Assembly (NCBI GenBank): GCA_016296195.1
Contig: JAEDJU010000100.1
Span: 1 to 5,321, forward strand
DNA length: 5,321 nt
Reading direction: 5' to 3'
Source of the DNA: Candidatus Methanomethylophilaceae archaeon
Lineage (GTDB): Archaea; Thermoplasmatota; Thermoplasmata; Methanomassiliicoccales; Methanomethylophilaceae
In this document: in pieces, positions 1 to 4,816 of the stretch
Position numbering within the stretch: position 1 is the stretch's first letter
Layout: each line of letters starts with the position of its first letter
The notes under the pieces: generated by a model
What the model was told of the DNA's origin: nothing
Databases searched by the model: none
Seen by the model: only the letters and a program-made list of their open reading frames with translations
Program-made: the position numbers and the translations under genes

Positions 1-188
1 AGGTCTACGAGCAGCAGCTCCAGGAGATCGATGTCAGGCACCCCATCATCCAGGTAGGAGGTACCTCGCTGATCTCCGGTCTGGTCACCGCCATCGGAGA
101 CGTGCTGGGAGAGAAACCCATCGTTCCCGAGAACTCTCAGTTCATCGGTGCAGTGGGAGGAGCACTGCTCAGTTCGGGATTCCTGTGA
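1..188 (+). CDS. Methanogenesis marker protein 15 (C-terminal end, partial)
   Basis: The last 61 residues of a protein that begins before the window, read in the frame starting at base 3 and ending at TGA 186-188. The visible part has the C-terminal signature of the BcrA/BadF/HgdC ATPase family (ASKHA fold): a glycine-rich stretch [10 protein letters not shown], then a proline/acidic turn ([10 protein letters not shown]), then a small-residue helix ([11 protein letters not shown]) that normally closes the nucleotide-binding domain. This family includes activators of 2-hydroxyacyl-CoA dehydratases, which couple ATP hydrolysis to low-potential electron transfer. Methanogens carry a member called methanogenesis marker protein 15. 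I choose Mmp15 over another BcrA homologue because mmp17 and mmp7 follow directly, a known neighbourhood. Its biochemical role is unproven; an ATP-driven electron-transfer function is an inference from the family. The catalytic N-terminal part and Fe-S cysteines cannot be seen here. Confidence 0.75.
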   Translation, partial: VYEQQLQEIDVRHPIIQVGGTSLISGLVTAIGDVLGEKPIVPENSQFIGAVGGALLSSGFL

Positions 189-198
189 GGTCCTGACC

Positions 199-777
199 AT
201 GGAAATCGACGTTGTCTGTGATGACGTGTACGGCGGAGAGGCCTACGGTAAGCTCTTCGAGACCATCATCGGAGATATCGGCAAGTCCTTCATGATAGCG
301 AAGGCCAAGCTGGTACTGAAGCCCGAGGTCCCTCTGTTCGTGTTCTCCGTCATCCTGAAGAACGCTCCCGGATGCAAGACCATGTCGGATGCAGTCTCCT
401 TCAGGGAGGAGGGGGACGAGCTCCACATATCCATATCCAACGAACGCTATGCACCCGACGTCCTGTCCAACCTCTGGCAGAAGTTCGGCCGCCCCAACGT
501 CCAGCAGCAGACCAGGTTCGACCTGATCGTCACCGGCGCCAAGCAGGCCGATGTGGAGGACATGGTCATCTCCACCGGGGAGGAGGCTGTCGAGGAGATC
601 CTCGGTGCGTTCTGGAGGGCACTGCCCGAAGGTATACGCGTCAGGGACGCACTGATCGACGGCAAGGTCATCACCGTGGTGGCCACCGAGGAGATCATGA
701 TCCAGGAGCGTAAGGAGATGGGACTCGCTGTTCACAAAGAAATGATCAAGGAAGGGGAGGCGATCCTCGATGTTTGA
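199..777 (+). CDS. Methanogenesis marker protein 17 (MCR activation complex subunit)
   Basis: A 192-residue protein matching methanogenesis marker protein 17 in length, sequence style and position before mmp7. Members are found in MCR-bearing archaea, and Mmp17 has been reported in the component A3a/McrC-containing complex that uses ATP to reduce the F430 nickel of methyl-coenzyme M reductase to active Ni(I). It is probably cytoplasmic: no signal peptide or membrane segment is visible. Only two cysteines are seen, C7 and C59 (context NAPGCKTM); a cofactor-ligand role is possible but not shown. An in-frame ATG exists at 148, but it lies inside the end of the mmp15 gene. The ATG at 199 follows the mmp15 stop by 10 nt, has a GAGGT ribosome site (about 187-191), and gives the expected family N-terminus MEIDVVCDD. 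The end overlaps the mmp7 start by 8 nt, so the two are probably translated together. Confidence 0.85.
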   Translation: MEIDVVCDDVYGGEAYGKLFETIIGDIGKSFMIAKAKLVLKPEVPLFVFSVILKNAPGCKTMSDAVSFREEGDELHISISNERYAPDVLSNLWQKFGRPNVQQQTRFDLIVTGAKQADVEDMVISTGEEAVEEILGAFWRALPEGIRVRDALIDGKVITVVATEEIMIQERKEMGLAVHKEMIKEGEAILDV

Positions 778-1702
778 AGTCATGATGTACGACGGTGGAG
801 TGTACCGTTCCGCCGAGCTCTTCGAGGCCATCGAGGACGTGGGTGGTACCGTGCTCCACATCAACCGCAGCGCACAGATGCTCATGGTCACCATGTCGAT
901 CCCGGAAGAGGACCGTCACGTTATCGAGGGCATCGCGAAGGAGATCGGAGGGGACATCAGGAGCGTCCCCCTCGCCGGTACCGAGATAGCGGTCATCGGA
1001 TGCACCCTGGGAAGGCACCACATGCCCCACCCGGTCTGCGATATCGCAGAGGCCATGAGGCAGGGAGGAGCCATCTCCGTCGTCATGGGTCTCGCGAGAG
1101 GAAGGGGAAAGAGCACGTCCCAGATCTCCAAGAGGGAGATCTCCATCATCGACGAGTACGACGCCGCGATCTTCATGCTGGGTAACTTCAAACCCTGCGT
1201 GGAGGCCAAGAGGACCCTGCTGGAGGACATCAGTGCCCCGGTCATCCTCGTGTCCGGTCCCATGCCCGACGGAATGGAGGATTGCTGCGAAGCGATCGTA
1301 TCCGGTGTCGGAAGGAAGGCCGAGAGGATGAAGTCCTCCGAGGAGAGGGCGAAGCTGGCGGAGATATCCGAGGCCGTCAACCAGGTGCTGCTTCGCAAGA
1401 AGAGGCAGCTGGAGGAGGACCCCCTGTTCATCCACCCCGCAGAGCTCAAACTCCTGCTGGAGAGCTACGAGCCTATCGACATGTGTCTCAGGCCCGCACC
1501 CATCGTCCTCCACCTGGACGGACTCAGGGTGAAGATCCCCTACAGGGAGCACAAGGACTACTTCGACAATCTCGAGGTATATGGACGCAAGCTTCCCGAG
1601 ATCGCAGACATCATCGAGTCGAAGCTCGAGGACAGCAGTACCCTGATCAAGATCAGGACCATGTCCCAGATCGAGGACATGGACCGTCAGGCCAAGGAAT
1701 GA
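770..1702 (+). CDS. Methanogenesis marker protein 7 (MCR activation complex subunit)
   Basis: A 310-residue protein recognised as methanogenesis marker protein 7. It opens with MFEVMMYDGGVYR and has the characteristic central block around residues 76-91 (IGCTLGRHHMPHPVCD), then GLARGRGK (107-114) and an IFMLGNFKPCVEAK stretch (134-147). Mmp7 is associated with the McrC/A3a machinery that reductively activates methyl-coenzyme M reductase; published work places unusual nitrogenase-like iron-sulfur clusters in that complex. Cysteines 78, 90, 143, 172, 173 and 239 and histidines 83, 84 and 87 are candidate cluster ligands, but assigning them is my inference. No membrane or signal sequence is seen. 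A charged, probably helical segment covers about 182-216. The start overlaps the mmp17 stop by 8 nt and has a GGGGAGG ribosome site at about 754-760. The stop overlaps the next ATG in an ATGA arrangement. Confidence 0.87.
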   Translation: MFEVMMYDGGVYRSAELFEAIEDVGGTVLHINRSAQMLMVTMSIPEEDRHVIEGIAKEIGGDIRSVPLAGTEIAVIGCTLGRHHMPHPVCDIAEAMRQGGAISVVMGLARGRGKSTSQISKREISIIDEYDAAIFMLGNFKPCVEAKRTLLEDISAPVILVSGPMPDGMEDCCEAIVSGVGRKAERMKSSEERAKLAEISEAVNQVLLRKKRQLEEDPLFIHPAELKLLLESYEPIDMCLRPAPIVLHLDGLRVKIPYREHKDYFDNLEVYGRKLPEIADIIESKLEDSSTLIKIRTMSQIEDMDRQAKE

Positions 1703-2118
1703 GTCCGCAAGTGAGGAAGGGCACCTACGTGCTCTTCCTCCGTTTCTCATCCCCATTCGAGGGAGAGGTGGGTTCGCTGGGTATCGTACGTCTGGAACCC
1801 GGCGAGTATTGTTACATAGGCAGCGCCATGGGCGGATTGGACCAGAGGCTGCGTCGTCATCTGTCGAAGGAGAAACGCATACGCTGGCACATCGATCGTC
1901 TGACCCTTGCGGCGGACTCGATGGAAGCGTACGAGTCCTATCCCGACCCGGTCCCGGAATGTACTTTGGCACGTATGGCGGAGGACTCCGGATGCACCCC
2001 GGCATCGGACGGGTTCGGATGTTCGGACTGTTCCTGTCGTACGCACCTGTTCTCCGTGGATCCCGGCTCCAAGTCCGAACTGATAAAACGTGCCTCGATA
2101 TGCCAGTATTCGGAATAA
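1699..2118 (+). CDS. GIY-YIG nuclease-like protein, DUF123 (COG1833) family
   Basis: A 139-residue protein of the DUF123/COG1833 branch of the GIY-YIG (Uri-type) nuclease superfamily. The two defining strands are visible as GTYVLFL (8-14) and GEYCYIGSA (35-43). They are followed by the helix with the expected catalytic arginine (LDQRLRRHL, 47-55; R50 or R53), a WHIDRL block (63-68), and a glutamate (E87, in VPEC) placed where the metal-binding acid normally sits. The C-terminus has the family's GCSDCSCRTHLF signature (107-118), where C108, C111, C113 and H116 could bind a metal. The family occurs as stand-alone small proteins in many archaea and some bacteria; the biological substrate is not established, and DNA cleavage is inferred from the fold. 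The ATG at 1699 overlaps the mmp7 stop (ATGA) and suggests coupled translation. A GTG at 1711 is an alternative start that would remove four residues without touching the domain. Confidence 0.88.
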   Translation: MSPQVRKGTYVLFLRFSSPFEGEVGSLGIVRLEPGEYCYIGSAMGGLDQRLRRHLSKEKRIRWHIDRLTLAADSMEAYESYPDPVPECTLARMAEDSGCTPASDGFGCSDCSCRTHLFSVDPGSKSELIKRASICQYSE

Positions 2119-2157
2119 TGGTCCATTCGTCCTCGGATGTTCACCCAAACCATTATT
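2114..2157. repeat. 9-bp perfect inverted repeat between GIY-YIG gene and GlcD promoter
   Basis: AATAATGGT at 2114-2122 is the exact reverse complement of ACCATTATT at 2149-2157, with 26 nt between. The left arm includes the stop codon of the nuclease gene. The right arm overlaps the TATA-like region of the next gene. It could be an AT-rich transcript hairpin ending the upstream operon or a two-half operator for the downstream promoter. The sequence alone cannot decide. Confidence 0.5.
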
Positions 2158-2204
2158 AAACTAAATCTTATACTCCGTCCATTAACTCGCACGTAACGTG
2201 GAGG
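2149..2204 (+). promoter_or_regulatory. Probable archaeal promoter and ribosome site for the GlcD-like gene
   Basis: The 94-nt gap before the flavoprotein gene is clearly AT-rich compared with the flanking coding DNA. Two TATA-like candidates are visible: ATTATTAAA at about 2152-2160, preceded by an A/C-rich possible BRE (CCAAACC), and AATCTTATA at about 2163-2171. A start of transcription roughly 25 nt further on would leave a short leader of about 20-30 nt. That leader holds a strong Shine-Dalgarno, GGAGG at 2200-2204, 8 nt before the ATG at 2213. The gene's own promoter fits its codon use, which differs from the upstream operon. Confidence 0.6.
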
Positions 2205-2212
2205 ACATTTAA

Positions 2213-3811
2213 ATGAAAGGGGAGAATCTATCTCGCAAAGTTACACCTGAAATCATCACCAAGCTTCAGGATATCGTTGGACGTGACAACGTCAACACGA
2301 ACGACATGGACAGGATGCTGTACGGACACGACCTGGCACCCCTGCCCAAGGAGGCCGGACTCGCATTCAAGAACATGCCCGACGTCATCGTCAGGCCTTC
2401 CACCACCGAGCAGGTCTCCGCGATCGTCAAGCTCGCATACGAGACCGGTGTCGCAATCGTCCCCCGCGGACAGTCCACCTGGGGACTCGGAGGATCCATG
2501 CCCGTCAACGGCGGAATCCTCATCGACATGGCCTCCAAGATGAACAACATCATCAAGATCGACACCGTCAACATGTCCGTCAGGGCACAGGCAGGATGCA
2601 CCTGGAAGACCATCCTCGACGCATGTGAGAAGGAAGGATTCCTCGTAGGTTCCTACCCCTCCAGCTTCCCCTCCGCTACCATCGGAGCATGGTTCTCCAC
2701 CAGCGGAATCGGTCCCGGAGGATACAAGTATGGATCTGCAAGGGACAACACCCTCAACATGCAGGTCGTCCTCTCCGACGGTACTGTCATCGAGACCGGA
2801 TACGACAACATCTCCAACAACATGTCCGGTTACAACCTCAACCAGCTCTTCGGAGGAGCAGAGGGAACCCTCGGTGTCATCTGTGAGTGCACCTACAGGA
2901 TCTACCCCAGGGGAGTAGTCAAGCCCGTCGCATACGAGTTCGACCACCTCAGGGACATGGGAGCACCCATCAACGACATCTGCAAGCACCCCAGTGTCAA
3001 GCCCCTGCACATCGCATGGTCCGACTTCAACCACTTCGAGAACCAGAGGAAGGCCGGAATCCACGCACCCGATGTGGCAAACCTCCTCCTCGTCACCTTC
3101 CAGGGAGACGAGCAGTTCATCGCACTCGAGGAGTCCATCGTCGACAAGTTCGTCGAGGCCGCAGGCGGAAGGAAGGTCTCCTACGAGATCGCAGAGCACG
3201 AGTGGGAGGAGCGCTGCTACGAGTTCCGCGCACGCAGGACCGGAGTCGGTTCCATCCCCGCAGAGGTCGTCGTCAACAACAAGGACTGGGCCGCATTCGT
3301 CGATGAGTGCTACGAGGGCTACAAGACCATGAAGATGGAGCCCGGAGGAATCATCGGTATGGTCGCAGACCGCAGCACCTCCATGTTCATGCCCTACTAC
3401 TTCAAGGACGACGAGTCCCTGCTGGGCATGACCGCATTCGCCTACAACTTCTTCATGGGAGCAAGGGCAGCGGAGTACGGCGGACGCTCTCTCGGACTCG
3501 GAGTCTTCTTCGCATCCAACCTGGATTCCATCCACGATGCGGGATCCGTTGCACTGATGAGGAGCATCAAGACCCACCTCGACCCCCACGACATCATCAA
3601 CCCCGGACACCTCGTCTGCGGTAACACCAAGTTCGGAATCTCTCTGAACAAGAACATCATGGGTGTCGCATCGAAGCTCATGTGCTCCGTCAAGAAGATC
3701 ATGCCGGAGAACAAGACCTTCCAGAAGAACCTCGCAAGGTTCCACTACGATGACATGGAGCACGAGAAGGATCTCTCCCGTGTCGTCGAGTACGGAAAGG
3801 GTACCGAGTAA
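2213..3811 (+). CDS. FAD-binding oxidoreductase, GlcD-like (VAO/PCMH fold), atypical active site
   Basis: A 532-residue flavoprotein of the GlcD/D-lactate dehydrogenase/alkyl-DHAP synthase type. Residues about 54-233 form the PCMH FAD-binding domain: RPSTTEQVSAIV, the pyrophosphate loop PRGQSTWGLGG (84-94), SYPSSFPSATIGAWFSTSG (147-165), KYGSARDN (172-179) and FGGAEGTLGVI (213-223). Residues about 235-468 form the FAD-oxidase C-terminal domain, ending in LDPHDIINPGH (456-466). About 65 further residues follow. The family oxidises 2-hydroxy acids or similar compounds and passes electrons to a partner, often an HdrD/GlpC-type Fe-S protein. Here the usual DGNLH-type and GEHGxG motifs are replaced (VADRSTSMFMPYYF at 384-397; GGRSLGLGVFFAS at 423-435), so the substrate is unknown. 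No Fe-S domain or partner gene adjoins it. Codon use is strongly biased (ATC for Ile, GGA for Gly, frequent GCA and CTC), suggesting high expression. Fold assignment is firm; function is open. Confidence 0.88.
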   Translation: MKGENLSRKVTPEIITKLQDIVGRDNVNTNDMDRMLYGHDLAPLPKEAGLAFKNMPDVIVRPSTTEQVSAIVKLAYETGVAIVPRGQSTWGLGGSMPVNGGILIDMASKMNNIIKIDTVNMSVRAQAGCTWKTILDACEKEGFLVGSYPSSFPSATIGAWFSTSGIGPGGYKYGSARDNTLNMQVVLSDGTVIETGYDNISNNMSGYNLNQLFGGAEGTLGVICECTYRIYPRGVVKPVAYEFDHLRDMGAPINDICKHPSVKPLHIAWSDFNHFENQRKAGIHAPDVANLLLVTFQGDEQFIALEESIVDKFVEAAGGRKVSYEIAEHEWEERCYEFRARRTGVGSIPAEVVVNNKDWAAFVDECYEGYKTMKMEPGGIIGMVADRSTSMFMPYYFKDDESLLGMTAFAYNFFMGARAAEYGGRSLGLGVFFASNLDSIHDAGSVALMRSIKTHLDPHDIINPGHLVCGNTKFGISLNKNIMGVASKLMCSVKKIMPENKTFQKNLARFHYDDMEHEKDLSRVVEYGKGTE

Positions 3812-3819
3812 AACCGATT

Positions 3820-3837
3820 AGCGGGCCTCGGCCCGCT
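3820..3837 (+). terminator. GC-rich hairpin terminator after the GlcD-like gene
   Basis: AGCGGGCC (3820-3827) pairs perfectly with GGCCCGCT (3830-3837), eight base pairs around a very short loop, starting 8 nt after the TAA stop. A pyrimidine-rich tail CTTTCTCCCC follows. This resembles an intrinsic terminator for the flavoprotein transcript, although the T-run is short. Confidence 0.65.
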
Positions 3838-3852
3838 CTTTCTCCCCAAAAT

Positions 3853-3879
3853 ATCCGGGAGGGTCATACCCTTCCGGAT
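3853..3879. terminator. Long hairpin in the convergent gap, probable (bidirectional) terminator
   Basis: ATCCGGGAGGGT (3853-3864) pairs with ACCCTTCCGGAT (3868-3879): twelve pairs around a 3-nt loop, with one G·U wobble on plus-strand RNA (a C·A mismatch on minus-strand RNA). Read on the minus strand it lies 9 nt past the transporter stop codon and is followed by ATTTTGGGG. Read on the plus strand it is a second hairpin behind the first, followed by TTCTTGAATCTT. It plausibly ends the transporter transcript and backs up the flavoprotein terminator. Confidence 0.6.
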
Positions 3880-3888
3880 TCTTGAATC

Positions 3889-4752
3889 TTATAACACCGC
3901 AAGCAGGATCGTACCTGCGGTCATCATCGCGAGACCGGTAGCGGATCTTGCCGTAAGTCTCTCATGGAACACGATCCAGGAGAACAATATGGTGACCAGT
4001 ATGCTGAGTTTGTCTATCGGCACCACTGCGCTTGCGGGACCCTCCTGGAGCGCACGGTAGAAACAGAGCCAGGACAGTCCGGTGGCCATACCGGAAAGGG
4101 TCAGGAAACCCAGTTCCTTCCTGTCCATGTTCCTCGTCTCCCTCATTTTGCCTTTGGCTATCACGATCGCCCAGGCCATCACCAGGACCACCGCCGTGCG
4201 TATCGCGGTACCCAGGTTGGAATCTATGTCGGCTATGCCTATCTTCCCCAGTATGGCCGTAAGACTTGCGAACACCGCCGACAGGACCGCATACATCAGC
4301 CATCCATGACCTTCCGTATCCTTGGTATTCGTGTCCTTCTTCGAGATCATCATCAGCGTGCCTATGCCGATAAGTGCCGCGGACAATCCCTTCATCGGGG
4401 TGAGGCCTTCATGTAGGAAGATCAGTGCCAGCAATATCGTAAGCACCGTGCTGGACTTGTCTATGGGTACGACCTTGTTCACGTCCCCGATCTGCAGAGC
4501 GCGGAAGTAACAGATCCATGATGCTCCCGTGGCCAATCCAGACAACACAAGAAAGACCATGGTATCCGTACCCACATCCGTGATACCGGATACGGATCCG
4601 GTGACGGCCACCAACAGCCATGAGAATATCAGGACCACCATCGTCCTCACGGCGGTGGCCACATCTGAATCCGTGTTCCTGATTCCGCATTTTGCCAAAA
4701 TGGACGTCACTCCGGCGAAGAAAGCCGAACCCACAGCGAATAGTATCCACAT
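3889..4752 (-). CDS. EamA/DMT-family transporter, tandem-duplicated 10-TM protein
   Basis: A 287-residue integral membrane protein of the drug/metabolite transporter superfamily, with ten hydrophobic segments arranged as 5+5. Residues 2-136 and 151-286 are two complete EamA units, aligning without gaps at an offset of 149 and joined by a polar linker (SKKDTNTKDTEGHG, 137-150). By hand count about 59 of roughly 136 positions are identical. Shared landmarks are TSILAK/TAILGK, SGLATGASW/SGMATGLSW, FRALQ/YRALQ, VVPIDKSS/VVPIDKLS and a terminal HE followed by LT. Each half resembles the stand-alone ~140-residue EamA proteins of COG2510. The substrate cannot be predicted; the family moves small metabolites across the cytoplasmic membrane. 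With five segments per half, the halves would sit in opposite orientations. The ATG at 4752 is the only reasonable start: an in-frame stop lies three codons upstream. The ribosome site is weak (GATGAT). ATA and other codons rare in the flavoprotein gene are used freely. Confidence 0.88.
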   Translation of the reverse strand: MWILFAVGSAFFAGVTSILAKCGIRNTDSDVATAVRTMVVLIFSWLLVAVTGSVSGITDVGTDTMVFLVLSGLATGASWICYFRALQIGDVNKVVPIDKSSTVLTILLALIFLHEGLTPMKGLSAALIGIGTLMMISKKDTNTKDTEGHGWLMYAVLSAVFASLTAILGKIGIADIDSNLGTAIRTAVVLVMAWAIVIAKGKMRETRNMDRKELGFLTLSGMATGLSWLCFYRALQEGPASAVVPIDKLSILVTILFSWIVFHERLTARSATGLAMMTAGTILLAVL

Positions 4753-4762
4753 GATGTATCAT

Positions 4763-4778
4763 CGGCACGCGGGTGCCG
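4763..4778 (-). other. Small GC hairpin in the leader of the EamA gene
   Basis: CGGCAC (4763-4768) and GTGCCG (4773-4778) form a 6-bp stem with a 4-nt loop (GCGG on the plus strand), ending 10 nt before the transporter ATG on the minus strand. No T-tract follows, so it is a poor intrinsic terminator. It would lie in or near the 5' leader of the transporter mRNA and could affect translation start. It could also be chance. Confidence 0.35.
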
Positions 4779-4796
4779 TTCGGAGAATCATCTGCA

Positions 4797-4816
4797 TATG
4801 TAAAATAGCATTCCGT
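4797..4816 (-). promoter_or_regulatory. Possible TATA element for the EamA transporter gene
   Basis: The minus strand reads TATTTTACATA (plus positions 4797-4807), just after the HAD gene's stop and about 45-55 nt before the transporter ATG. Archaeal transcription usually starts about 25 nt past the TATA box, which would give a leader of roughly 20-25 nt. The 64-nt gap is large enough for a separate promoter, but co-transcription with the HAD gene is equally possible. Confidence 0.4.

Noticed and set aside
148..198. Earlier in-frame ATG for mmp17
   Set aside because: It would put 17 extra residues inside the end of mmp15, and the ATG at 199 has a better placed GAGGT ribosome site and a family-like N-terminus.
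1282..1698. Upstream extension of the GIY-YIG reading frame
   Set aside because: The frame is open through mmp7, but the translation there is Arg/Gly/Gln-rich and domain-free. The domain begins right after the ATG at 1699, which overlaps the mmp7 stop.
746..2005. A 419-codon minus-strand open frame spanning mmp7 and parts of its neighbours
   Set aside because: It runs antisense across three well-supported plus-strand genes, crosses their boundaries and shows no domain or plausible ribosome site.
2119..2212. Possible tRNA or small RNA in the gap before the flavoprotein gene
   Set aside because: No cloverleaf, T-loop or A/B-box pattern is visible; the AT-rich sequence is better explained by promoter elements.
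2228..3763. A 511-codon open frame antisense to the flavoprotein gene
   Set aside because: It is a by-product of the strong codon bias of the sense gene. Its translation is dominated by Val, Asp, Gly and Leu repeats with no recognisable domain, and the sense frame encodes a clear FAD-binding protein.
4409..4768. Minus-strand 119-codon open frame overlapping the transporter start
   Set aside because: It is a frame-shifted shadow of the EamA gene, with no hydrophobic segments or recognisable motif.
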